38,113 bases of DNA from contig DHIR01000130.1 in assembly GCA_002403905.1 (NCBI GenBank), positions 1 to 38,113 on the forward strand, written 5' to 3'. The notes below the pieces were generated by a model. That model ran no database searches and was not told the origin of the DNA. It was given only the letters and a program-made list of their open reading frames with translations. Each line of letters starts with the position of its first letter. The first letter of the stretch is position 1. This document shows, piece after piece, positions 25,068 to 32,430 of the stretch. This DNA comes from Mucilaginibacter sp. UBA4741 (GTDB taxonomy: Bacteria > Bacteroidota > Bacteroidia > Sphingobacteriales > Sphingobacteriaceae). A program made the position numbers and the translations under genes.

Positions 25068-25655
25068 ATGAATATAGACTTTAACAAAACAGACGGACTT
25101 GTGCCGGTTGTGATACAAGACGAACAAACGCTTGAAGTGCTGATGCTGGGTTACATGAACCAGGAAGCATACGATAAAACGGTGCGGGATAATATTGTAA
25201 CTTTTTTTTCGCGCTCTAAACAACGTTTATGGACAAAAGGCGAAACAAGTAATAACTTTCTGCATGTTAAAAGCATTCATTTAGATTGTGATAACGATAC
25301 ATTGCTGATAAAAGTTAAAGCCGATGGCCCAACATGCCACAAAGGCGACAGAAGTTGTTTTAAAACCAACTATAACCAAAACTTCATATTAGAGTTAGAG
25401 CAGATTATTGCTGATCGTTATGAAAATCCACAGGAAGGATCATATGTAAACAAACTGCGTAAAAAAGGTTTAAATAAAATAGCGCAAAAGGTTGGCGAAG
25501 AAGGAGTTGAAACCGTAATAGCCGCCTTAGCCGAAACTGAAACCGATCTTATAAATGAAGCATCTGATCTTGTTTTCCACCTCATAGTTTTACTACGTGA
25601 AAAAGGTTTAAGTTTGGAAACAATTGCAAAAAATCTGGAAGAGAGACATAAATAA
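25068..25655 (+). CDS. hisIE: phosphoribosyl-AMP cyclohydrolase / phosphoribosyl-ATP pyrophosphatase
   Basis: This 195-residue fusion catalyses steps 2 and 3 of the pathway. HisI is at about 1-105, with the metal-binding motifs SIHLDCDNDTLL and DGPTCHKGDRSCF. HisE is at about 110-195, an all-alpha MazG-like domain with KVGEEGVETVIAAL and NEASDLVFHLIVLL carrying the Glu/Asp metal ligands. It starts two bases after the hisF stop and is the last his gene. The order G-D-C-B-H-A-F-IE is the same as in enterobacteria. Confidence 0.97.
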   Translation: MNIDFNKTDGLVPVVIQDEQTLEVLMLGYMNQEAYDKTVRDNIVTFFSRSKQRLWTKGETSNNFLHVKSIHLDCDNDTLLIKVKADGPTCHKGDRSCFKTNYNQNFILELEQIIADRYENPQEGSYVNKLRKKGLNKIAQKVGEEGVETVIAALAETETDLINEASDLVFHLIVLLREKGLSLETIAKNLEERHK

Positions 25656-25705
25656 CTTGTAGCATTTATTTTTTTTCGTAATTTAACTTAACCAAAAAAT
25701 AAAAC

Positions 25706-26068
25706 ATGAGATACCTATTTCCTATTGCAATTATTGCCTTGTTGGCAGTTGGTTGTTCGCATTCTGACCCAAAAGTAGAAAAAGCACATGAATTAGTAAC
25801 ACAAGCCGTAAAAGACAGCTTGAAAGACCCCGAAAGTTATGAGAGCGTAAACTTTAGTCAGCTTTTAAAGTTACACGATACTGTTAAAGTAATTGATGGT
25901 CAATCATATCCGGAACCTCACTATGGTCAATACGAGATAGCACATACTTACAAATTTAAAAACGCTTATGGTGGTATAATTACCAAATCAGACGTTTTTC
26001 ATTTGGACAGTGGCTTGAGAGTTGCCAAAGGCGGCTTCTTAGGCCAGCATGTTAAAATTCAACAATAA
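25706..26068 (+). CDS. small lipoprotein, function unknown
   Basis: This 120-residue protein has a lipoprotein signal, with hydrophobic residues 4-15 and lipobox LAVGC placing the lipidated Cys at 17. The mature domain has AVKDSLKDPESYESVNF and YEIAHTYKFKNAYGG, a pattern seen in small Bacteroidota lipoproteins with a cystatin-like or similar small beta fold; that comparison is from memory. It lies 50 bases after hisIE and could be co-transcribed with it, then ends at a strong terminator. Confidence 0.78.
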   Translation: MRYLFPIAIIALLAVGCSHSDPKVEKAHELVTQAVKDSLKDPESYESVNFSQLLKLHDTVKVIDGQSYPEPHYGQYEIAHTYKFKNAYGGIITKSDVFHLDSGLRVAKGGFLGQHVKIQQ

Positions 26069-26095
26069 ATTAGCCATTAAACAATCAGTATAGAA

Positions 26096-26130
26096 AAGTC
26101 TTCCGGCTACACCGGAGGGCTTTTTCTTTT
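26096..26130 (+). terminator. Rho-independent terminator
   Basis: AAGTCTTCCGG (26096-26106) pairs with CCGGAGGGCTT (26112-26122), allowing two G-T pairs, and is followed by a T-rich run. It ends the lipoprotein transcript and perhaps the whole his operon. Confidence 0.85.
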
Positions 26131-26137
26131 ATATTTG
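26130..26137 (+). promoter_or_regulatory. TATATTTG -7 box five bases before the WD40 start codon
   Basis: An exact TAnnTTTG box overlaps the end of the terminator T-run and lies directly upstream of ATG 26143. A start about seven bases downstream would make the mRNA essentially leaderless. Confidence 0.4.
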
Positions 26138-26142
26138 CGCCA

Positions 26143-27051
26143 ATGATCACCGTACAAAAAACCGCCGAGCTTACCGGGCACAGTAATCCCATATTTGCGT
26201 TAACATTGTCACAAAAACCGGGTATATTATTTACCGGCGGCAATGATAAAGGCGTGGTTGAGTGGACCTTAAAAACAAACTCGTTCATCAAGGTAATGTT
26301 CCCGGTTGCAGCTTCGGTTTATGCTATACATTGCCCTAACGATTATGCTTTAATGTTTACCGGCTTACGCAGCGGCGAGGTGTTGGTATTTGATTTTATT
26401 AAACAGCAGTTATTGCCGGATTTAAGGCATCACCGTAAACCCGTATTTGATATTAAATCTATAAATAGCAAAAAAGAGCTGTTAGTAGCTTCCGAGGATG
26501 GCACGGTTTCTATCTGGAGTTTAGACACCCAGCAACTAATACATTCCATAAAAGTCTCATCTGATACCGTTCGTTGTATCAGCATCTCGCCGGATGAGAA
26601 ACAGGTGGCTTTTGGCTGCCGCGATAATGAGATAAGGATTTATGACTTGGAAGATTACACTTTAATAAATGTATTAAAAGGCCATACCATGGCGGTTTTC
26701 TCTCTTCAATATTCGCCAGATGGTAGTTATCTGATTTCCGGCTCGCGCGATGCGCAGATAAGGGTATGGAACACTATTAGCTTTGAGTTAATAGAAAGTA
26801 TACCAGCACATTTGTTCGCCGTAAATCATATTGCCTTCCACCCTACCCAACCTTATTTTGCTACTGCCAGTATGGATAAAAGCATTAAGCTTTGGGGTGC
26901 AGACGATTTTAAGCTTTACAAAATCATTAGCCGCGAAAAGGGATATGATACGCATCGCCTATCCGTAAATAAACTGGTCTGGAATGGCGATCAATTATTA
27001 TCTACCGGAGATGACAAGAAAATAATCTTGTGGGATATAAAATTCGATTAG
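26143..27051 (+). CDS. WD40 repeat protein
   Basis: This 302-residue protein consists of about seven WD40-type blades and nothing else, predicting a single beta-propeller. Recognisable repeats include GHSNPIFALTLS with GGNDKGVVEWTL, SEDGTVSIWSLD, CRDNEIRIYDLE, GHTMAVFSLQYSPDG with SGSRDAQIRVWN, SASMDKSIKLWG-like ATASMDKSIKLWG, and STGDDKKIILWD. There is no signal peptide, so it should be cytoplasmic. WD40 propellers are protein-interaction platforms; the partner is unknown. Its 3' end overlaps the convergent NlpC/P60 gene by 4 bases. Confidence 0.92.
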   Translation: MITVQKTAELTGHSNPIFALTLSQKPGILFTGGNDKGVVEWTLKTNSFIKVMFPVAASVYAIHCPNDYALMFTGLRSGEVLVFDFIKQQLLPDLRHHRKPVFDIKSINSKKELLVASEDGTVSIWSLDTQQLIHSIKVSSDTVRCISISPDEKQVAFGCRDNEIRIYDLEDYTLINVLKGHTMAVFSLQYSPDGSYLISGSRDAQIRVWNTISFELIESIPAHLFAVNHIAFHPTQPYFATASMDKSIKLWGADDFKLYKIISREKGYDTHRLSVNKLVWNGDQLLSTGDDKKIILWDIKFD

Positions 27052-27809
27052 AATATTCTCTTTATGCTATGAAGATTATGCGTATAACGTTGTAATTCTT
27101 CCGAATAAATACCTTTCTCATCAATAGTATCTATCTTAACTTTGCCCGATGCATGGATAATATGCTCGCGATTTAGCAACATACCAACGTGAGTAACTTT
27201 ACCATCAGCATTTTTAAAGAAAGCCAGATCACCAATAAGCGCGTCTGACAAAGAATTTATCAACGCACCTTGTTGGGCCTGCAAACTTGCATCGCGTTTT
27301 AGCTGCGCTCCTTTAAGTTTAAAAACTACTTGTGTAAAACCAGAGCAATCAATACCAAAGTGAGTACGCCCACCCCATAAATAAGGTGCATTTATAAATG
27401 ATTTGGCAACAAGGTCTATACTTTCGTTTTGCCCTATTTGTCCAATAATTTCAAACTTCTCTTTTTCAATATAACAGGTGGTGCCGTTTAAGAAAGAAAG
27501 TGAGCTACCCGCAGGTAAATACAACACACTGTTATCTCTTATTTTCCAGGCCTGGGTTATGGCTTTATAGGTTAACTTTGGCGGGGTTTGTTGTAACATC
27601 TGATAATTAAGATGCCCAAGCATAATAAATTGCAAACGGCTGATCCAACCTGTATAGTTGTCATTAGCTGTATTAATTTCTGCCCAGCCTTCTTTCCAGC
27701 TTAAAATTTCAAAGGTTTCGCCAAATAAAATCTGCGACACTTGTTCGCTGCGCTCATTTGGCTCGGCGCGCATAGGTATTACAGCTAAATTACAAATTCC
27801 GTATTCCAT
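27048..27809 (-). CDS. NlpC/P60 family peptidase with SH3-like domains
   Basis: This 253-residue protein resembles YkfC-type gamma-D-glutamyl-L-diamino acid endopeptidases that cleave murein peptides. Residues 1-120 look like two SH3b domains (MRAEPNERSEQVSQILFGE; GWAEINTANDNYTGWI). The C40 peptidase domain has the nucleophile in GIDCSGF (Cys155), with His207 in VTHVGM and His219 in HIIHASG completing the triad. No clear signal peptide is seen, which suggests a cytoplasmic murein-recycling role. It converges on the WD40 gene with a 4-base overlap. Confidence 0.9.
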   Translation of the reverse strand: MEYGICNLAVIPMRAEPNERSEQVSQILFGETFEILSWKEGWAEINTANDNYTGWISRLQFIMLGHLNYQMLQQTPPKLTYKAITQAWKIRDNSVLYLPAGSSLSFLNGTTCYIEKEKFEIIGQIGQNESIDLVAKSFINAPYLWGGRTHFGIDCSGFTQVVFKLKGAQLKRDASLQAQQGALINSLSDALIGDLAFFKNADGKVTHVGMLLNREHIIHASGKVKIDTIDEKGIYSEELQRYTHNLHSIKRIF

Positions 27810-27863
27810 TTTTAAAATATCAGCCTGCTTGTACGTTAACTATTTTTTAAATGTTTCACTAAC

Positions 27864-27892
27864 AAAAAAGGGAACACATATTATGTGTTCCC
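27864..27892 (-). terminator. terminator of the ferredoxin gene
   Basis: GGGAACACAT (27870-27879) and ATGTGTTCCC (27883-27892) form a perfect 10-bp stem. Read on the minus strand it is followed by a run of six T, so it stops transcription from the ferredoxin gene before the NlpC/P60 gene. Confidence 0.85.
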
Positions 27893-27918
27893 TAATTATT
27901 ATTTAAATATCGTTAATA

Positions 27919-28272
27919 TTATTCATTCATGTGCAACCAATCTTTCTTGGCTAACAACTCTTCGCGGGTTTCGCGTACATTTTCATCATCCACACAGCAA
28001 TCAACCGGGCAAACTGCCGCGCATTGAGGCTCGTCATGAAAACCAACACACTCTGTACACTTATCAGGCACAATGTAATATATATCGTCTGATAAAGCTG
28101 CTTGTGTTTCTTCAGCATTTAAAGTAACACCATCGCCAAAATCAATAACACCTTTTAAGCCCGTTCCGTCCGAAAAACGCCATGCTGCACCTGCATCATA
28201 AATAGCATTATTTGGGCACTCAGGTTCGCAAGCTCCGCAGTTTATACATTCATCGGTGATTATAATCGCCAT
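27919..28272 (-). CDS. 2x[4Fe-4S] ferredoxin, Alvin-like
   Basis: This 117-residue electron carrier has a first cluster motif at Cys9, Cys12, Cys15 and Cys19 followed by Pro. The second half has Cys72 and Cys75, then an eight-residue insertion before Cys84, and Cys88 with Pro. The Cx2Cx8Cx3C spacing and an extended C-terminus match the Allochromatium-type ferredoxins, which have low reduction potentials. An insertion of about 50 residues between the halves ([11 protein letters not shown] to SDDIYYIV) is longer than in the classical proteins. It is divergent from the acyl-CoA reductase gene. Confidence 0.92.
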   Translation of the reverse strand: MAIIITDECINCGACEPECPNNAIYDAGAAWRFSDGTGLKGVIDFGDGVTLNAEETQAALSDDIYYIVPDKCTECVGFHDEPQCAAVCPVDCCVDDENVRETREELLAKKDWLHMNE

Positions 28273-28326
28273 ATTTCTAAAATAATCTTATATTCTCAAT
28301 TACCTTTGTCCACTTAACAAAGTGTG

Positions 28327-28334
28327 CAAATATA
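28327..28334 (-). promoter_or_regulatory. TATATTTG -7 element for the ferredoxin gene
   Basis: The minus strand reads TATATTTG here, an exact TAnnTTTG match, 55 bases upstream of the ferredoxin start. No convincing -33 TTTG is seen. Confidence 0.5.
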
Positions 28335-28374
28335 ACAAAAAAAGAATTTCAGAGTTTGAATACTTACCATATAT

Positions 28375-29418
28375 ATGTCAAAATTTACCACAAAAGAACT
28401 AAATAATTCATTTTCTAACCTTGGGGAACAACTTTCTAACCCCGATACAGAACTTATCGAACTCATCAACAACGAACACATATACAACGCTTGGTTTACC
28501 CCCGAAAGTGTTGAAAACGCTGTAAAATCCATCGGTAAAATGCTGAATGAGGCTGATTTAACAATCTGGCTTAATCAATATGATTTAAATAAAAACACAT
28601 CGCCAAAAAAGGTCGGCTTAATATTAGCAGGCAATATCCCATTGGTTGGTTTTCATGATGTGTTATGTGTATTGGCAACAGGTAATCACGCATTGATCAA
28701 AGCATCGGTGCAGGATGCCAGGTTAATTAAACATGTTTTAGAAAAGTTGTCTGTTATTGATAGCAGGTTTAAAAATCAATACAGCTTTGTTGAGCGATTA
28801 ATAGATTTTGACGCGGTAATTGCAACCGGCAGTAATAATTCATCGCGCTATTTTGAGTATTACTTTGGTAAGGTGCCTAACATCATCCGCAAAAATCGTA
28901 ATAGCTTAGCGGTTATAACCGGCAACGAAACAGAAGAACAACTATATAATCTGGGCCATGATATTTTTGATTATTATGGATTAGGCTGTCGTAACGTATC
29001 AAAAATATTGATCCCGAGGGATTACCGCATCGCTACTTTTTTTGAAGCTATTGAGCCTTACCAGCCCATTATCCATCATAATAAATACAATAACAATTAC
29101 GGTTACAATAAGTCCATTTATTTAGTGGGCAGTGAAAAACACTTGGATAATGGATTTTTATTATTGAGGGAAGATGAAAAATTTGTATCGCCACTGGCAG
29201 TACTTTTTTATAGTTATTATGATGATTTGCAATCGGTAGAGCAATTAATTAATGCCGAAGCAGAGAATATACAATGCGTAGTAAGCTCGGCACCATTAAA
29301 TGTAAAAAGCCAGGTGGTTGGTTTTGGCCAAAGCCAGCAGCCCAAATTATGGGATTATGCAGATGGTATTGATACGATGGATTTCTTGGCAAATCTTTAT
29401 ACCTTTGGTAGTTCATAG
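28375..29418 (+). CDS. LuxC-type acyl-CoA reductase
   Basis: This 347-residue protein matches the acyl-CoA reductase (LuxC) family of aldehyde-dehydrogenase-fold enzymes, which reduce activated fatty acyl groups to aldehydes with NADPH. Family features are GLILAGNIPLVGFHDVLCVL, GNHALIKAS, IATGSNNSSRYFEYYFGKVP and NRNSLAVITG. The putative acyl-accepting Cys is in YYGLGCRNVSK near residue 206. It is shorter than luciferase-operon LuxC and no luxD or luxE partner is near, so bioluminescence is not implied; its substrate is unknown. The stop codon starts an inverted repeat. Confidence 0.88.
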   Translation: MSKFTTKELNNSFSNLGEQLSNPDTELIELINNEHIYNAWFTPESVENAVKSIGKMLNEADLTIWLNQYDLNKNTSPKKVGLILAGNIPLVGFHDVLCVLATGNHALIKASVQDARLIKHVLEKLSVIDSRFKNQYSFVERLIDFDAVIATGSNNSSRYFEYYFGKVPNIIRKNRNSLAVITGNETEEQLYNLGHDIFDYYGLGCRNVSKILIPRDYRIATFFEAIEPYQPIIHHNKYNNNYGYNKSIYLVGSEKHLDNGFLLLREDEKFVSPLAVLFYSYYDDLQSVEQLINAEAENIQCVVSSAPLNVKSQVVGFGQSQQPKLWDYADGIDTMDFLANLYTFGSS

Positions 29419-29466
29419 TTCATGGATGATAGTTCATAGCAATTTGCTGCAATGATCCATGAACTA
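29416..29466. repeat. inverted-repeat element, family E
   Basis: TAGTTCATGGAT (29416-29427) starts with the stop codon of the acyl-CoA reductase gene and is perfectly inverted at 29455-29466. Additional partial copies (ATAGTTCAT, CATGATCC) lie inside and just beyond. It fills most of the gap before 29483. Confidence 0.8.
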
Positions 29467-29482
29467 GAAGCCATGATCCAGC

Positions 29483-29686
29483 ATGTATATTATAAAAGTT
29501 AAAGGCGTTGCCAAAATACCCGATTATGTACAGCTAAGGGACGATCAATTTACCCTGCTGGCTTACTTTAGGGTTGACAGGCCCGAAAAATCATTAGATA
29601 AAGTTGGTCTTACCGACAAGACCGAATATATAATGAGCGTTATTAAAGACCTTCCGTTTGGGAAGATCTTAAAATTAGAATTATAA
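29483..29686 (+). CDS. small conserved-looking protein upstream of ftsE
   Basis: This 67-residue soluble protein has a mixed strand/helix pattern (MYIIKVKGVAKIPDYVQLRD, LLAYFRVDRPEKSL, YIMSVIKDLPFGKILKLEL). There is no signal peptide. It ends four bases before the ftsE start and so is almost certainly co-transcribed with it. I do not recognise a domain. Its position suggests a role linked to the FtsE ATPase, which is inference only. Confidence 0.7.
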   Translation: MYIIKVKGVAKIPDYVQLRDDQFTLLAYFRVDRPEKSLDKVGLTDKTEYIMSVIKDLPFGKILKLEL

Positions 29687-29690
29687 AACA

Positions 29691-30371
29691 ATGATAGGAA
29701 ACTCCATTATTAAGCTAAATAATGTTGATGTATTTCAACAAAAGCACCTGGTATTATCAAACGTAAACCTGCATATTGATAAAGGTGATTTTGTATGGCT
29801 GATAGGCCAAACCGGATCAGGTAAAAGCAGCCTGCTTAAAGTAATTTATGGCGATTTGCCTGTTAAAGTAGGTACCGGCCACGCTTGCGGGTACGACCTG
29901 GATAAAATAACAGATAAAGATATCCCCTACCTGCGCCGTAAGTTGGGTATAGTTTTCCAGGATTTTCAATTATTAACAGACCGTACGGTTGAGCAAAACC
30001 TGCAATTTGTAATGCGTGCCACCGGCTGGACAGATCCCCAACTGATCACCAATCGCACACTTGATGTGTTGGAGAAAGTAGGTTTACGCTCAAAATTAAA
30101 AAAGATGCCGCACGAGCTATCAGGCGGCGAGCAGCAGCGTGTGGTTATTGCACGGGCATTACTAAACGACCCTGAGATAATTTTGGCTGATGAGCCAACC
30201 GGAAACTTAGACCCGGATACATCAGAAGAGATTGTTTTATTATTGAAACAGATCAGTCAATCGGGCACTGCAGTGGTAATTGCTACTCATGATTATCATA
30301 TTATACGCACCTTCCCATCGCGCATTATAAAATGCGAGAACGGCAAAGTTTTGGAAGACGCTATTATATAG
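29691..30371 (+). CDS. ftsE: cell-division ABC transporter ATP-binding protein FtsE
   Basis: This 226-residue ATPase has Walker A GQTGSGKSS near residue 38, Q-loop FQDFQL, signature LSGGEQQRVVIARAL, Walker B IILADEPTGNLD and an H-loop ATHDYH. FtsE with the membrane partner FtsX activates murein hydrolases at the division site. The sequence matches FtsE better than macrolide or lipoprotein exporters of the same group. No ftsX is adjacent; in Bacteroidota the two are often apart. The stop codon starts another inverted repeat. Confidence 0.88.
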   Translation: MIGNSIIKLNNVDVFQQKHLVLSNVNLHIDKGDFVWLIGQTGSGKSSLLKVIYGDLPVKVGTGHACGYDLDKITDKDIPYLRRKLGIVFQDFQLLTDRTVEQNLQFVMRATGWTDPQLITNRTLDVLEKVGLRSKLKKMPHELSGGEQQRVVIARALLNDPEIILADEPTGNLDPDTSEEIVLLLKQISQSGTAVVIATHDYHIIRTFPSRIIKCENGKVLEDAII

Positions 30372-30431
30372 TTGCAGGTTTTAGCAACAGTTGCAGTAAA
30401 AAAACTGCCAACTGCCAGTGCAACTGCAACT
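30370..30431. repeat. inverted-repeat element, family D-like, after ftsE
   Basis: AGTTGCAG at 30370-30377 begins inside the ftsE TAG and CTGCAACT closes the element at 30424-30431. Internal arms AACAGTTGCAGT and ACTGCCAACTG form a second hairpin around A-rich bases. The sequence resembles the TTTGCAGTT repeat between hisB and hisH. Confidence 0.75.
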
Positions 30432-30466
30432 CTATTATGTCATTCCTGCCTAAAAAATAAAATTCG

Positions 30467-30508
30467 CTGTCAGCTTGTCGGTTTTACACTAATGGCAAGG
30501 TACTTGAT
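30467..30508 (+). promoter_or_regulatory. candidate -24/-12-like stress promoter of grpE-dnaJ
   Basis: TGGCAAGGTACTTGAT (30493-30508) resembles the sigma-54 -24/-12 consensus TGGCAC-N5-TTGCW with two mismatches. Upstream, CTGTCAGCTTGTCGG (30467-30481) contains a TGTC direct repeat, possibly a regulator site. There is no TAnnTTTG box before grpE. The assignment is by eye and a different heat-shock sigma factor could equally be responsible. Confidence 0.35.
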
Positions 30509-30522
30509 TGGCACTATTAGCT

Positions 30523-31095
30523 ATGAAATTTAACGATATGTTGAAGAAAAAAAAAACGGATGCCCCGGAAACAACCGAGGCCATAAATGATACTATTGAC
30601 AATGAATCGGCAGAGACTACAACAGTCGATGCTCCTGTTGAAAAATCTGCAGAAGATCTTTTAAAGGAAGAGTTGTCATTAGCTAATGATAAATACTTAC
30701 GCCTTTATGCCGAGTTTGATAATTTTAGACGACGCACCATAAAAGAGCGCGAAGATGCCCACAAAATGGAAGGTAAAGATTTAATTACCGCACTGCTACC
30801 TGTACTGGATGATTTTGAGCGCGCTTTAAAAGCTACCGAAAATGCAACTGATGTTGCACCTGTTAGAGAAGGTGTTATACTGATACAGAATAAATTAAAA
30901 AACACACTTACTCAAAAAGGTTTACAACCAATGGAATCTGTTGGCCAGCCATTTGATGCCGATTTGCATGAAGCTATTACCAACATTCCTGCTCCTTCTG
31001 ATGACCTGAAAGGTAAGGTTATTGACGAAATGGAAAAAGGTTATTATCTTAACGATAAAGTTATTCGCTTCGCTAAAGTAATTGTAGGAGCCTAA
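30523..31095 (+). CDS. grpE: nucleotide exchange factor GrpE
   Basis: A 190-residue co-chaperone that releases ADP from DnaK. An acidic, disordered N-terminus of about 50 residues leads into a long helix (ELSLANDKYLRLYAEFDNFRRRT) that dimerises. The C-terminal beta domain has GVILIQNKLKNTLTQKGL and the signature HEAITNIP ending in VIRFAKVIVG. I chose ATG 30523 (MKFNDMLKKKK) over an in-frame TTG 15 bases earlier that lies in the promoter-like region. A run of ten A (30547-30556) lies near the start. dnaJ follows after a repeat, making a grpE-dnaJ operon. Confidence 0.95.
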   Translation: MKFNDMLKKKKTDAPETTEAINDTIDNESAETTTVDAPVEKSAEDLLKEELSLANDKYLRLYAEFDNFRRRTIKEREDAHKMEGKDLITALLPVLDDFERALKATENATDVAPVREGVILIQNKLKNTLTQKGLQPMESVGQPFDADLHEAITNIPAPSDDLKGKVIDEMEKGYYLNDKVIRFAKVIVGA

Positions 31096-31099
31096 GTTA

Positions 31100-31200
31100 A
31101 TATCGGATGTCGGATTTTCAATTTCGGATTTATTGAATATCCGGCGTCTATTAAATATAAATGAATAAATAAATCCGAAATCGAACATTCGATATCCGAA
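31100..31200. repeat. inverted-repeat element, family F, between grpE and dnaJ
   Basis: Left arm 31100-31135 (ATATCGGATGTCGGA, then ATTTCGGATTTATT) is imperfectly inverted at about 31166-31200 (AATAAATCCGAAATCGA, then GATATCCGAA). It starts 5 bases after the grpE stop and ends 10 bases before the dnaJ ATG. Confidence 0.85.
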
Positions 31201-31210
31201 ATAAGGAAAT

Positions 31211-32383
31211 ATGTCAAAAAGAGATTATTACGACGTACTAGGCGTATCAAAAGGTGCCGAGGCTGATGAGATAAAGAAAGCTTATCGTAAAATGGCTATT
31301 AAATATCACCCGGATAAAAACGAAGGTGATAAAGCAGCCGAGGAAAAATTTAAGGAAGCAGCCGAAGCCTACGAAGTTTTAAGTAACCCTGAAAAACGCC
31401 AACGTTATAACCAGTTTGGTCATGCCGCCAACGCGCAATCTGCCAATGGCGGTGGTGCCGGATATGGCGGAGCGGGCATGAATATGGAAGACATATTTAG
31501 CCAGTTCGGCGATATTTTTGGCGGTGGTGGTGGTTTCGACGGTTTCTTTGGCGGCGGTGGTGGCAGGCAAAGCCAGGGTGGCCGCAGGGTGGCTCGCGGT
31601 AGTAATCTACGTATTAAAGTAAGATTAACACTTGAAGAAATTGCCAACGGCACCGAAAAAAAAATAAAAGTAAACAAGCAAATAATTTGCAAAACCTGCG
31701 ATGGTTCGGGCGCTAAGGATCAATCCTCTTTCCAAACCTGTAAAACTTGCGGTGGCCAGGGTGCGGTAAGGCGTGTAACTAACACCATACTGGGCCAAAT
31801 GCAAACAACCAGCACCTGCCCTACCTGTAATGGCGAAGGTTCTGTAATAACTTCAAAATGTACTGTTTGCCATGGCGATGGCGTTGTACGCGGCGAAGAA
31901 ACCATTAGCTTAAATGTACCTGCCGGCGTTAGTGAGGGTATGCAGTTAAGCATGAGTGGCAAAGGTAACGCGGCTCCGCGTGGTGGTGTACCCGGCGACC
32001 TGATTATCCTGATTGAAGAGATACCTCACGAAACTTTAAAACGCGATGGTAATAATGTTATTTATGACTTACATATCACCTTTATTGATGCCGCTTTAGG
32101 TACCAGTATTGAAGTACCAACCATTGACGGTAAAGCCAAGATCAAAATAGATCCCGGAACGCAAGGTGGTAAGATACTGCGCTTAAAAGGTAAAGGCGTA
32201 CCAGAGGTTAACTCTTATCATAGAGGCGACCAATTGATACACATCAACATCTGGACTCCAAAAGCGTTGAGTAACGAAGAGCGTGCTTTGTTAGAAAAAC
32301 TACAAAACTCGCCAAACTTTAAACCCAATCCGGGCAAGAACGAAAAAAGTTTCTTTGAACGTATGAAGGAATATTTTGAATAA
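31211..32383 (+). CDS. dnaJ: chaperone protein DnaJ
   Basis: This 390-residue Hsp40 stimulates DnaK ATPase and delivers clients. The J domain (residues 1-70) carries the HPD motif in IKYHPDKN. A Gly/Phe-rich linker follows (about 75-130). Four CxxCxGxG zinc motifs come next: [24 protein letters not shown] and CTVCHGDG, preceded by an additional conserved CKTC/ICK segment. The C-terminal client-binding domains have GDLIILIEE and [13 protein letters not shown]. Length is normal. It follows grpE; dnaK is not in the window. It ends at a shared terminator. Confidence 0.97.
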   Translation: MSKRDYYDVLGVSKGAEADEIKKAYRKMAIKYHPDKNEGDKAAEEKFKEAAEAYEVLSNPEKRQRYNQFGHAANAQSANGGGAGYGGAGMNMEDIFSQFGDIFGGGGGFDGFFGGGGGRQSQGGRRVARGSNLRIKVRLTLEEIANGTEKKIKVNKQIICKTCDGSGAKDQSSFQTCKTCGGQGAVRRVTNTILGQMQTTSTCPTCNGEGSVITSKCTVCHGDGVVRGEETISLNVPAGVSEGMQLSMSGKGNAAPRGGVPGDLIILIEEIPHETLKRDGNNVIYDLHITFIDAALGTSIEVPTIDGKAKIKIDPGTQGGKILRLKGKGVPEVNSYHRGDQLIHINIWTPKALSNEERALLEKLQNSPNFKPNPGKNEKSFFERMKEYFE

Positions 32384-32400
32384 TAGCCGAAAGGCAAAAG

Positions 32401-32430
32401 GCTCAGGATTTTAGGATCCTGAGCTTTTTT
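32401..32430. terminator. dnaJ terminator, overlapping the 3' end of fic
   Basis: GCTCAGGAT (32401-32409) pairs perfectly with ATCCTGAGC (32416-32424), followed by TTTTTT. The stop codon of the opposing fic gene (32411-32413) lies in the loop and its last codons lie in the right arm and T-run. A very similar hairpin stands on the other side of fic at 33854-33886. Confidence 0.88.

Noticed and set aside
28375..29418. A bioluminescence (lux) function for the LuxC-like gene
   Set aside because: No luciferase, luxD or luxE genes are adjacent; LuxC-type reductases are common in non-luminous Bacteroidota.
31420..31692. Proline-rich minus-strand frame in dnaJ
   Set aside because: It is the antisense of the DnaJ Gly/Phe-rich linker, which explains the proline runs.
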